Source of the DNA: Collinsella sp. TM09-10AT
GTDB taxonomy: Bacteria > Actinomycetota > Coriobacteriia > Coriobacteriales > Coriobacteriaceae
DNA length: 60,973 bases
Assembly (NCBI RefSeq): GCF_003436275.1
Contig: NZ_QSOP01000010.1
Location: 15,957-76,929 of the forward strand
Direction: 5' to 3'
Under the pieces are notes generated by a model that was given only the letters and a program-made list of their open reading frames with translations, did not search any database and had not been told where the DNA came from. The position numbers and the translations under genes were made by a program. Each line of letters begins with the position of its first letter. The first letter of the stretch is position 1. Below are positions 7,467-14,565 of the stretch, in pieces.

Positions 7467-7996
7467 TTCACATCACCACCGACGAAATAGCACTTCTCGA
7501 GCTCGTCGATGAAACGGTCTAGCTTACGCCCAACTTGGTAAACCTTTTCGAGTGTGCGGAAAACAGCTTTCTCGTTGTACGCAGGAAGCCCCTGGGCGTT
7601 CACGAAGTACATCAGCTGATTGAGGTTTGTTCCTTCCTTCAAAAGCTCGTGATAGATCTTGTCGATCGACGCCCGATTGACATCGTTTTTCTCGACATTC
7701 CCTTTGAGCAGTACGCGCCGCGCATACGAGCTCACGGTCACGCCAAGGGAATCAGCATTGCTTTCGATTTTCTTTTTTTCTTCCGGCGAGACCCGGACGT
7801 GAATGTCATCGGTTCGGAATTTCTGCCCAGCGATTTCCGAAAAACCAAAATCGATATCGAGATCGTCGGCATTGCACAAAACGAAGCGGATGAGTTCCGC
7901 CTCGCTCATCTCATGTCGCTTTGCGATTGCAGCGATGGTTTTCTTCTCGTCATTTGAAAGAGACGCCTTGACGGTGTGTGGGCGGAGCCTGCTCAT
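7463..7996 (-). CDS. MobC-like relaxosome accessory protein
   Basis: A 177-residue protein with two parts. A ribbon-helix-helix-like segment around residues 65-100 (HVRVSPEEKKKIESNADSLG) would bind oriT DNA. The family signature GTNLNQLMYFVN near residue 125 is typical of bacterial mobilisation proteins of the MobC group. It would load the relaxase at oriT. The start ATG follows GAGGAGGA closely. The upstream 450 bp are full of hairpins, as expected for oriT. It overlaps the relaxase gene by 4 bp. Confidence 0.82.
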   Translation of the reverse strand: MSRLRPHTVKASLSNDEKKTIAAIAKRHEMSEAELIRFVLCNADDLDIDFGFSEIAGQKFRTDDIHVRVSPEEKKKIESNADSLGVTVSSYARRVLLKGNVEKNDVNRASIDKIYHELLKEGTNLNQLMYFVNAQGLPAYNEKAVFRTLEKVYQVGRKLDRFIDELEKCYFVGGDVK

Positions 7997-7999
7997 GAT

Positions 8000-8460
8000 T
8001 CCTCCTCGGAAAACGAATCAGCGATCGGAGAGGCCTCCGATCAAAACCTGCTATGCGATTCGCTTTCCTTGATGAGGAACGGCTGGCGTCGTTCCAAAAA
8101 TGAAGAATCGTCGCCGCGATTCTTCATCGCGAAGTTTCAACTTCACAATAACCTTATCGCCGCAGCAGGCGATAAGCAAGGTCTGTGGCGTGGTGTTTTT
8201 GGGGTCCGAATGGGCCCACAAAAATGCCACCCACAGTCATCTTGCAATCACCGGGACGGCGATTGGGCGGAGCGTAGCGTAGACACGAAATGAGAGGCCT
8301 CGTTTCGAGCGAAAGGCTTCGCGGTGTCGTAGTGTCAGCGGAGACCGTGAGCGGAAGCGAATTTTTAACGCGAAGAATGCTGAGTGTTAGAAATTCGCTG
8401 TAGCGAGAGCGGAGCGGTAATGCGAATGCGAGGGATGCCGAGCTTTTGCATTACCGCGCA
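8000..8460. other. Probable oriT: cluster of six inverted repeats
   Basis: The gap upstream of mobC holds no convincing gene but six stem-loops: 8023-8042 (8 bp), 8076-8095 (6 bp), 8101-8126 (10 bp), 8153-8176 (9 bp), 8286-8307 (9 bp with one wobble) and 8357-8398 (13 bp, one mismatch). A long-loop 10-bp repeat lies at 8414-8457. The first and fifth share a GAGAGGCCTC core. Position next to mobC and this density of dyads fit an origin of transfer. The nick site itself I cannot place. Confidence 0.55.
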
Positions 8461-8610
8461 GCGGACTCCGGGCGAGGGCTGGAGCGAGTTGATGGAAGAC
8501 CTTACCGATTTGCGGAAGGTTTTGCCCGAAGCATCCGGCACCGCCGGATTCTTTTGGAACGGCCTCTCGTTTGATTGCTTTCCTATCGTTTGCTCCCAGA
8601 TTGGGCGTCT

Positions 8611-8635
8611 AAAAAAGGCGGTCGAACCGGCCGCC
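8611..8635 (-). terminator. Intrinsic terminator of lipoprotein gene
   Basis: On the minus strand GGCGGCC and GACCGCC pair (one wobble) around GGTTC and are followed directly by six T. It lies about 50 bp downstream of the lipoprotein stop. Confidence 0.85.
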
Positions 8636-8686
8636 CACAAATAAATAATCTATTTACCGAATGTAAGAGGAGAGGAACGATGCACA

Positions 8687-9340
8687 TTACTCCCAGTGGC
8701 CGGCGACGTCGACAACCCAATGTTGTCCCGTAGCCTGCTGTTCATAATGTCCCTGGTCCTCAGATGTGGTATACGAATCGTTTACGACAGATCCTCCGAT
8801 GCCGCCGTTATCCATATCATTATGAACCCACGAATAGGCGGCATCTTCGGAATCGAAGGGCCCTACCATAGTGCCACCATGGTTGACCCAGAAACGAGGA
8901 TGGCGCGTATACACTACATTCGGCACCCAGACCTGGCTGTAATCTGTCTCCCAATGTCCCTGCTCGGCAACCCACTTCTTCTGGCTACCGCCGTTGGAAG
9001 AGGAATTGTTGCTGCCGGAACTCTGCGAATTGCCGGAATTCTGCTTGGAGTCGGAGGAGTTTCCCTTGCTGTCAGACTTCGACGAGTCGGAAGACTTGTT
9101 ATCCTCTTTCTTGGAGTCATCGGACTTCTGGTCCTTGCCGTCGGATTCTTTCTTCTCCTCGGTCTTGGTTCCAGAGGTTTGCGAAGCCTTTTCTCCACTT
9201 GGCTTCTTTTTTTCTTTAGCTTTTACTGCCGCAATGGCCCCTTCCGCAGAACCGCTCTCCTGCTTTGCAACGCTGGCGCATCCGAGCTGAGGCGCCGAGA
9301 GGCACACTAAAAGCGCAACGACAATGGCCCTTGTTCTCAT
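8687..9340 (-). CDS. Lipoprotein with Ser/Lys/Asp-rich linker
   Basis: A 217-residue predicted lipoprotein. Residues 1-21 form a signal peptide ending in the lipobox QLGC, with Cys21 as the acylated residue. Residues 35-120 are a low-complexity Ser/Lys/Asp/Asn/Gly linker that could span the wall. The C-terminal 95 residues are Trp- and Tyr-rich, with VAEQGHWETDYSQVWVPNVV near the start and VVDVAGHWE at the end, suggesting a repeated GHWE/GQHW motif. Similar proteins occur in other Coriobacteriia, in my recollection, without a known role. It is cargo of the element, next to the large wall protein but with its own terminator. Confidence 0.75.
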   Translation of the reverse strand: MRTRAIVVALLVCLSAPQLGCASVAKQESGSAEGAIAAVKAKEKKKPSGEKASQTSGTKTEEKKESDGKDQKSDDSKKEDNKSSDSSKSDSKGNSSDSKQNSGNSQSSGSNNSSSNGGSQKKWVAEQGHWETDYSQVWVPNVVYTRHPRFWVNHGGTMVGPFDSEDAAYSWVHNDMDNGGIGGSVVNDSYTTSEDQGHYEQQATGQHWVVDVAGHWE

Positions 9341-9362
9341 ATCAATCTCCCAGTCACTGAAA

Positions 9363-9398
9363 CCGGGCGTTGGTCACTAGTCAGTGTCCAACGCCCGG
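9363..9398 (-). terminator. Hairpin terminator of the CAP surface protein gene
   Basis: CCGGGCGTTGG (9363-9373) pairs perfectly with 9388-9398, with a further CACT/AGTG stem in the loop. It starts just past the surface-protein stop, followed on the minus strand by a short T-run. Confidence 0.65.
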
Positions 9399-9405
9399 CT
9401 CGCAT

Positions 9406-12400
9406 CTACATCTGCTCGCGGCGCTTCTTTTGATCGAGGAAGACGCCGGCTGCCACGAGGACGGTACCGCCGATGACGAACGTCTCGCCGATGAGTCCCG
9501 CGCGGTCACCGGTCTGGGCGAGGCTGCCGGGCTGGGCGGTATCCTTGCCGGTGAGGTGCTTCGGGGTGTATGCCGCCTGTTGCTTTGCGACCTCCTCTGC
9601 CTCCTGTCGTGCGATCTCATCGGAAAGCTTCTGCTCCGCTGCGATGCGGTCGGATTTCGCCAACTCGTAGGCGGCGAGTGTCGCATCGTAGCCGGGCTGG
9701 AGCTCGTCCACCGCGGCCTGCTTCTCGTCCAGGATGGCCTTGGCGGGCGCGACCTTGGCACGTGCCTCGACTGCTGCGGCGAAAAGCGCGTTGAGGGCGT
9801 CATCCGCGTTCACATCATGGCCGGAAGCGATCGCCGCGCCGGCATCGATGGAGTTCAGCTTCGACAGCTTGGCGTCTGCCTGCGCCTTCGCCTGCTCGGC
9901 GGCGGAGACCAGGGACTCGGCGGCGATGGTATCCGCCTTCGCGGCATCGAGCGCGGCCTTGGTGTCATTGACGGCCTTTACTGCATCCTGCTCGCGCTGC
10001 TGTGCCTCTGCGAGCTTCGCGGCAAGACCGGTGAGGATGTCGAGGTTCGACTGTGCGTCCTCGAGATCGGTCTGGGAGCCGGTGAGCTTGTCGGCGGCAA
10101 CGCCGGTGTCGGCCCTTGCGGCATCGACGGCACGCTGGGCATCTGCGAGGGCGCTCGCGGTGCCGTCCGCCTTTTGCTTGGCGGCGGCGAGGACGGTCGC
10201 CTTCTCGGCCTGGTCGGCTGCCGCCGCGTCGTGGACGCTCTTTGCGGTATCGAGCACCTTCTTGGCGTCGGCGACGTCCTGGAAGAACTTCGCGAGGTCG
10301 GCGTTCGCATCGTCCACGCCCTGCTGCTTAGCAGCGGTGTCCGCCTTGGCGGAATCCAACTTAGACTGTGCGGTCGTTACGGCTGCGTTGGCAGCATCAA
10401 AGGCGACCTGCTTCTGCTGGACGGTCGACTTTGCCGTATCGACTGCCGCGTTGGCGGCATCGAGGTCCGATTTCGCCGCATCAAGCTCGGTCTGGGCATC
10501 CGTGACGCCCTGTTGCTTGGCGGCGACATCAGCATTGGCGGCATCGACGGCACGCTGGGCATCCGCGACGCCCTGCTTCGCGGCATCGACACCTGCCTGT
10601 GCGGAATCCGCTGCGACCTGCTTCTGCTGAACGGTTGCGGCGGCGCCGGCGGCTGCCTGCTTCTTGGATGCGAGATCGGCCTTGGCTGCGTCGAGTGCGC
10701 TCTTGGCGTTCTTGAGGCCGTTGATATAGGAGGTCAGCTTCTGCTCATACTCGTCGACGGACATGGGGTTCATGTTCCAACCGGAGCCTGCCCAACCCAG
10801 GTTTGCGGTATCGAAGCTGTCGGTCTTCCAGCCGTTCATGGTTCCCTTGCTGCAGACCGCCATGCCCATATAGCCGATTTCAGGGCTGATGACATGCAGG
10901 TAGTGACCGACAGTTGCGGGATATCCGGCAACCTTAAAATGCTGGTTGACATAGGATTCAATCCCACTATGCGACTTGTAGAAGTCTACGGCATCCTTAC
11001 CGATTAGACCGGTGACGCCATAGAGCTCCTGAACCGCCTGATCGAAGAAAGCCTTTTCTTGGTCCACCCACTGCGGTTTCGGATCGGTTCCATAGTTCCA
11101 TGCGAGGTTTTCGCTCGTATCAAACTGCATGGAATGCCCAAACTTGACATCGGAATAGTTCGCGTTGGCAATCGCTGCCGCAATGAGCTTGTACGTGACC
11201 TGGAGCTCAGAGAGACCGACGGACTTGCGGTACTCGTTGATGGACTTCATGTACGGGATTGCCGCGAGCATGTTGTCGAGACTGGTCGCGTCGAGGCTGT
11301 TCCCCACCTCGGTGTAGCCCTTGTGTGTGCAGTTCTGGATGATCTCGATGGCTGAATCGGCACCCATGGCACGGAAGAAGCCGATGGCTCCCTGCTTGAG
11401 CTGCGCGTCGGCTGAATCGAGTTTCGCCTGTGCCTCGTCGACTTTCTGCTGCGCGGCGGTCACGGCGGCGGCTGCGGTATCCTTTGCAGTCTTGGCGTTC
11501 GCGAGCTCTACGTCGGCGGCTGCCTTGGCGGACTCGGCGTCCCTGACAGCCTGCTTCGCGGCATCCAGCTTGGCGACGGCGTCGGCATTCGCCTGCTTGG
11601 CCGCATCGAGGTCGGCGTTCGCGGCATCGAGTGCGGACTGGGCGGCGTTCACACCGGATTCGGCATCGGCCGCGGCCTGCTGCTTTACGGAGAGGGACAC
11701 CTGGGCATCATTCAGGTCAGTCTGCGCCGTTGCCGCAGCGGACTGCGCCTGCTCGAGCTCGGACTCGCACTGGGACTGTGCCTCTCGTGCGGCGGCGAGG
11801 GCTGCCTCCGCGTCCGCGACCTTCTGCTTCGCGGCATCGTACTCAGGACCGCTGGCGCCTGCCTCCGCTGCGGCGAGGTCTGCTTTCGCCTTCTCGTAGG
11901 CGGCGCTGGCGGCTGCGGCCTTCGCATCCGCCGCGTCCTTGTTCTGCTTGGCTGCAGCGAGGACAGAATCGGCGGCATCCTTTGCAGACTGGGCCGCAAC
12001 CAGCTTGGACTGGGCATCGGCAAGCGTCGCGTTGGCGTTGTCCAGTTCGGCCTGTGCCCTGTCCACGGCATCCGTGGCGTCGCGTACCGCCTGCTCGGCG
12101 GCACGGATAGCCTCCGGGGTGGCGCTTACGGCATCTGCCTTGGCTTTATCGAGGGCATCCTTGGCATCCTGGGCCGTCCTGAGGGCGGACTGGTACGCTT
12201 CGTCCTTCTCGGACGCATCCGCCTTAGCGTCTGCGAGACCCGCCTTCGCCTGCTCGAGGTCCTTGCCGGCGGCATCGGCGGCGTCCTTGCCCTCTGCGAC
12301 CTGACGGGCGTACTCGTCCATTGCCGCTCGGTCGGCTGCCGTGCCGGCGCTGACTGCAGAATCGTAGGATGCCTTAGCCTGGTCGCGGGCGGAAGCAACC

Positions 12401-12780
12401 TCGTTGTAGGGACCGGCGGCCTCATCGTAGGATGCCTTGGCGGCGGCCTCCTTCGCCTTCGCCTCGTCGACTGCCTTCTGCAGGTCCGCGATGGTCTGTG
12501 CGGCGGATTTTGCGCCGGTACCGGCTGCCGCGCCGGCGTGGGCGGCGATCGGCGACATCACGGCGGGGTGCTGCGTGCCCCCGTCACCGGTCTGGGCGAA
12601 TGCCGCGAACGGTGAGATGAGGCTCGATCCGGTCATGGCGGCCATGGTCGCCGCGGTGACGGTCAGACGCGCGATCCCCTTCGGAGTGTGAATCTTTTTG
12701 TTTGGCAGTGCGGAGAAGTGATCGCCACCGGCAGCGAAATGCTTTCCCTGAGTCATTGTGCTGTTCCATTCCTTTTCCAT
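9406..12780 (-). CDS. Sortase-type surface protein with coiled coils and CAP domain
   Basis: A 1124-residue wall-anchored protein. The N-terminal 63 residues are an extended signal peptide (hydrophobic part ending FAAFA). Residues about 75-460 and 700-1060 are Ala/Asp/Lys/Gln-rich repeats strongly predicting coiled coil, comparable to streptococcal antigen I/II stalks. Between them, about 463-680, lies a globular CAP/SCP-like domain (SINEYRKSVGLSELQ, FGHSMQFDTSENLAW, VGHYLHVISPEIGYMGMAVC). The end is a sorting signal: LAQTG near residue 1088, a hydrophobic span and the tail KKRREQM. The start at 12780 has a weak ribosome-binding site; MTQGKHFA at 12756 is an alternative. It is probably an adhesin carried as cargo, controlled by the palindromic promoter shared with xre. 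Confidence 0.85.
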   Translation of the reverse strand: MEKEWNSTMTQGKHFAAGGDHFSALPNKKIHTPKGIARLTVTAATMAAMTGSSLISPFAAFAQTGDGGTQHPAVMSPIAAHAGAAAGTGAKSAAQTIADLQKAVDEAKAKEAAAKASYDEAAGPYNEVASARDQAKASYDSAVSAGTAADRAAMDEYARQVAEGKDAADAAGKDLEQAKAGLADAKADASEKDEAYQSALRTAQDAKDALDKAKADAVSATPEAIRAAEQAVRDATDAVDRAQAELDNANATLADAQSKLVAAQSAKDAADSVLAAAKQNKDAADAKAAAASAAYEKAKADLAAAEAGASGPEYDAAKQKVADAEAALAAAREAQSQCESELEQAQSAAATAQTDLNDAQVSLSVKQQAAADAESGVNAAQSALDAANADLDAAKQANADAVAKLDAAKQAVRDAESAKAAADVELANAKTAKDTAAAAVTAAQQKVDEAQAKLDSADAQLKQGAIGFFRAMGADSAIEIIQNCTHKGYTEVGNSLDATSLDNMLAAIPYMKSINEYRKSVGLSELQVTYKLIAAAIANANYSDVKFGHSMQFDTSENLAWNYGTDPKPQWVDQEKAFFDQAVQELYGVTGLIGKDAVDFYKSHSGIESYVNQHFKVAGYPATVGHYLHVISPEIGYMGMAVCSKGTMNGWKTDSFDTANLGWAGSGWNMNPMSVDEYEQKLTSYINGLKNAKSALDAAKADLASKKQAAAGAAATVQQKQVAADSAQAGVDAAKQGVADAQRAVDAANADVAAKQQGVTDAQTELDAAKSDLDAANAAVDTAKSTVQQKQVAFDAANAAVTTAQSKLDSAKADTAAKQQGVDDANADLAKFFQDVADAKKVLDTAKSVHDAAAADQAEKATVLAAAKQKADGTASALADAQRAVDAARADTGVAADKLTGSQTDLEDAQSNLDILTGLAAKLAEAQQREQDAVKAVNDTKAALDAAKADTIAAESLVSAAEQAKAQADAKLSKLNSIDAGAAIASGHDVNADDALNALFAAAVEARAKVAPAKAILDEKQAAVDELQPGYDATLAAYELAKSDRIAAEQKLSDEIARQEAEEVAKQQAAYTPKHLTGKDTAQPGSLAQTGDRAGLIGETFVIGGTVLVAAGVFLDQKKRREQM

Positions 12781-12839
12781 GCCATGTCCGACTAGGCATC
12801 AGAACTCTTTCCAATAAAGGTAATTATGCGCCTTAACAG

Positions 12840-12880
12840 GGATTGTTGTATATAGTCCGTTGGCATAAATACAACAATCC
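12840..12880. promoter_or_regulatory. Palindromic divergent promoter/operator
   Basis: GGATTGTTGTAT (12840-12851) and ATACAACAATCC (12869-12880) are perfect 12-bp inverted repeats. The same bases form two facing promoters. Minus strand: TTGTTG at 12877-12872, a 17-nt spacer, and TATATA at 12854-12849. Plus strand: TTGTTG at 12843-12848, a 17-nt spacer, and TAAATA at 12866-12871. An XRE dimer binding here would silence both the surface gene and itself. Confidence 0.7.
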
Positions 12881-13153
12881 ATGACTCTTTTTGTCATGGA
12901 TACGAAGACGCTTCAGAAATCATTCGGCATGAGATGCAAAGAGCTCCGCGCTGGACTCGGGTACAGCCAGGAGCAGTTCGCCAATTTGATTGAGATGGAT
13001 CGTTCCTACTACGCGAGCATTGAAGTCGGACGAAGAAATGTGAGTCTTTCAAACCTCTGTAAAATTGCCAATGGATTCAACATGTCAATTGCTGCGCTGA
13101 TGACTGGTGTCACCGATTCAACGGATTGGTCAATCAATCAGCGAACGCAGTGA
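12881..13153 (+). CDS. XRE-family transcriptional regulator
   Basis: A 90-residue Cro/CI-type protein. Residues about 10-70 form a five-helix HTH_3 domain, with QEQFANLIEMDRSYYASIE and the invariant-type VGRRNVSLSNLCKIA. There is no effector domain, so it should be a simple DNA-binding repressor. ATG 12881 directly abuts the predicted transcription start, suggesting near-leaderless translation. ATG 12896 (MDTKTLQ) is the alternative; neither has a Shine-Dalgarno. Divergent from the CAP surface protein across a perfect operator, it most likely governs that gene. Duplicated terminators follow it. Confidence 0.85.
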   Translation: MTLFVMDTKTLQKSFGMRCKELRAGLGYSQEQFANLIEMDRSYYASIEVGRRNVSLSNLCKIANGFNMSIAALMTGVTDSTDWSINQRTQ

Positions 13154-13161
13154 GCGAATCA

Positions 13162-13228
13162 ATCGACGGCGTAGCCGGCGGCAAGGTCACGGCACGTGAC
13201 CGCGCAGCGAGCTCAGCGAGCGAAGGGG
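13162..13228 (+). repeat. 67-bp tandem repeat, copy 1
   Basis: Matches 13255-13321 with about two differences, at 93-bp spacing. Each copy contains the dyad GGTCACG-GCA-CGTGACC and is followed by its own GC hairpin with a T-rich tail. Confidence 0.85.
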
Positions 13229-13247
13229 GGGCAGCATCGCTGTCCCC
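13227..13247 (+). terminator. Terminator hairpin after repeat copy 1
   Basis: A 9-bp stem (one G-T pair, CAGC/GCTG core, loop ATC) followed by ATTCTTTAT, at the 3' end of the first repeat and downstream of xre. Confidence 0.6.
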
Positions 13248-13254
13248 ATTCTTT

Positions 13255-13321
13255 ATCGACGGCTTAGCCGGCAGCAAGGTCACGGCACGTGACCGCGCAG
13301 CGAGCTCAGCGAGCGAAGGGG
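13255..13321 (+). repeat. 67-bp tandem repeat, copy 2
   Basis: Second copy of 13162-13228. The repeat-plus-terminator arrangement is duplicated as a unit. Confidence 0.85.
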
Positions 13322-13337
13322 ACGGCGTCGCCGTCCC
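13319..13337 (+). terminator. Terminator hairpin after repeat copy 2
   Basis: GGGACGGC and GCCGTCCC pair perfectly around GTC and are followed by TATTTCTTTAT. It is a probable intrinsic terminator for xre, backed by the earlier copy. Confidence 0.65.
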
Positions 13338-13665
13338 TATTTCTTTATAATCTATTTCTCTATTAATTGGTTTCACCAAGATGGGTATGACACAAGCTTC
13401 TGAACAGGCTTTTTATCAGAAAATTCAAAGCTACCGAATCATCAAAATGGTGATATTTTTTACCCAAAAGAGGGAAGCGCGTCACCAAAATGGAACCGAC
13501 TAACAGTTGTTGAAAACTATTATCCCCAAAATGGTGATTTCCTGTTTTCGGTGGAAAACTCGGGAAGTCATAATATTTACTTACCAGATTTACAAACAAA
13601 AGCAGTTCTTAGCCCTAAAACCAGAACAGGTCAGAAGCAAAAATAACTCCTGACCTGCAATTTTC
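13338..13665. other. AT-rich right end of the element, no gene
   Basis: This AT-rich stretch contains three CAAAATGG motifs (13443, 13485, 13527), the arm-like 15-mer at 13507, and an 8-bp inverted repeat CAGGTCAG/CTGACCTG (13627-13657) just outside the tRNA 3' end. A short minus-strand frame here looks fortuitous. I read it as the att recombination arm. Confidence 0.5.
13507..13521 (+). repeat. Candidate integrase arm-type site, right
   Basis: Exact second copy of the 15-mer at 219-233, near the tRNA end of the element. Three CAAAATGG motifs lie close by (13443, about 13485 and 13527), which may be additional binding sites. The role is inferred. Confidence 0.5.
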
Positions 13666-13712
13666 CTGGTGCCCCCGGGCGGATTCGAACCGTCGACACC
13701 CGCTTTAGGAGA
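13666..13712. repeat. tRNA-proximal attachment-site repeat
   Basis: Second copy of the 47-bp direct repeat, lying inside the intact tRNA-Arg gene. Insertion restored a complete tRNA on this side, the usual outcome for tRNA-targeting tyrosine integrases. Confidence 0.9.
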
Positions 13713-13742
13713 GCGGTGCTCTATCCCCTGAGCTACGGAGGC
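13667..13742 (-). tRNA. tRNA-Arg (anticodon CCT)
   Basis: A 76-nt cloverleaf on the minus strand with the CCA end encoded. The acceptor GCCTCCG pairs with CGGGGGC, the anticodon stem CCGCT/AGCGG encloses the loop CTCCTAA (anticodon CCT), and the T-loop GTTCGAATC is standard. It is the integration target of the element. The gene is intact here and its 3' fragment is repeated at 16-62. Confidence 0.97.
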
Positions 13743-13820
13743 ATGTTGTACTAGTGTAGCAGATTTACACGTTGTGATGCAGCGTGTAGCCACTCTTCGA
13801 AGTTGCGGTGGAACAGCCCT

Positions 13821-14022
13821 CCGGAAAGTGCGTCCCACTATCCAGGCAAATTCTGGGTCAGACTTTCCCCATGGGACCTCGCTGGGAAACTGTGTCCCAG
13901 AATTTCGACTCGAAACGGGACACGGTTTCCCAAACGGGCCCGTTCCGGAAACTACATCCCGCAATCGGCACTCGAACCGGGATGCACTTTCCCGATCGAG
14001 CCTCATGGGAAACCGCGTCCCA
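13821..14022. repeat. Array 1 of alternating inverted 17-nt repeats
   Basis: Seven related units start at 13821, 13854, 13884, 13916, 13945, 13977 and 14006 (spacing 29-33). The consensus is CCGGAAACTGCGTCCCA-like. Units 1, 3, 5 and 7 are on one strand and 2, 4 and 6 on the other, so neighbours can pair into hairpins. A related array lies at 38518-38685. Adjacent to manO, with no gene inside. Confidence 0.8.
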
Positions 14023-14046
14023 CTTTAGGGGGGCGCTCTTTAATGA

Positions 14047-14445
14047 CTAGTTGCCTTTGTGGAAAAGGTTCTTGAAGACGGAGGGGATGCTCTTGGCGCC
14101 CTTGGCCGTCACATCGATAAAGTCGGGCGAACGAACGAGCTTGTCCTCGTCAATGTACTTACGCACCGCGCGAAGCGTTTCCTTGTCATTGCGCGTCGAA
14201 AACGTAAAGTGGCCATTCTCTTTGGTAAAGATGGCAAAACGCGTAATCTTCTTGGTGCCGCGCAAAACCTCGGCGGCAATATAGTCGACCTCGTCCCACG
14301 GGATTTGGATATAATCCTCGGGATTACGCTCGTTATAGTACTCAAACGCCTTATTGCCCACCATCACGTTACCGTGACTGGTAAGCCCCATCAGGCAGGT
14401 TGCCGGCGTTGCCAGATCGACCGTGCTGTTCTGAGATTGCGCCAT
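14047..14445 (-). CDS. manO: DUF956 family protein, PTS-associated (ManO-like)
   Basis: A 132-residue cytoplasmic protein of the DUF956/ManO type, found almost exclusively beside mannose-class PTS genes. Landmarks are TCLMGLTSHGNVMVGNKAFE near the N-terminus, IQIPWDEVDYI in the middle and FTKENGHFTFSTRND after it. It has no transport motifs. Family members are linked to regulation of the man operon, though the mechanism is not settled. Start 14445 (MAQSQNS) follows GAGGCG; a longer frame upstream lacks a site. It lies downstream of manZ after a hairpin at 14475-14508, so expression is probably attenuated relative to the transporter. Confidence 0.8.
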   Translation of the reverse strand: MAQSQNSTVDLATPATCLMGLTSHGNVMVGNKAFEYYNERNPEDYIQIPWDEVDYIAAEVLRGTKKITRFAIFTKENGHFTFSTRNDKETLRAVRKYIDEDKLVRSPDFIDVTAKGAKSIPSVFKNLFHKGN

Positions 14446-14474
14446 ACGCGCCTCGCCCTCCAATAAAAACAATC

Positions 14475-14508
14475 GGACCGCATCCAGTGTACCCACCGGG
14501 TGCGGTCC
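14475..14508 (-). terminator. Attenuator between manZ and manO
   Basis: GGACCGCATCC (14475-14485) pairs with GGGTGCGGTCC (14498-14508), with one wobble. On the minus strand the stem is followed by GATTGTTTTTATTGG. It would terminate most transcripts leaving manZ. Confidence 0.65.
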
Positions 14509-14565
14509 GTTTCAATGGCTCAAAAGCCCTTGCCTAGCAACTCTCGGTCTTAAGCCGAAGCGTGC

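Larger units (their letters stand above)
16..13712. mobile_element. Integrative mobilizable element in tRNA-Arg(CCT)
   Basis: The same 47 bp, covering the 3' half of tRNA-Arg(CCT), occurs at 16-62 and 13666-13712 in the same orientation. Between them lie an integrase next to the left repeat, an excisionase-like gene, a relaxase with its MobC-like partner, and cargo genes. The left 2.5 kb is visibly AT-richer than the chromosome. There is no VirB4, VirD4 or other mating-pore gene, so I infer a mobilizable rather than self-transmissible element. Confidence 0.9.

Noticed and set aside
8384..8644. Small plus-strand frame in the oriT region
   Set aside because: No ribosome-binding site; it crosses several hairpins and a minus-strand terminator.
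9370..12691. Several plus-strand Ala/Ser/Leu-rich frames opposite the CAP surface protein
   Set aside because: They mirror its repetitive Ala/Asp/Lys coding and have no independent start signals.
13363..13599. 78-residue minus-strand frame at the element's right end
   Set aside because: It lies in the AT-rich att arm, has no ribosome-binding site and no recognisable protein features.
13590..14006. Minus-strand frame spanning the tRNA
   Set aside because: It translates the tRNA-Arg and flanking repeats; the tRNA assignment is certain.
13821..14022. CRISPR array
   Set aside because: Spacing is regular, but units alternate strand, vary in sequence and are only 17 nt, and there are no cas genes. 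They are palindromic repeats.
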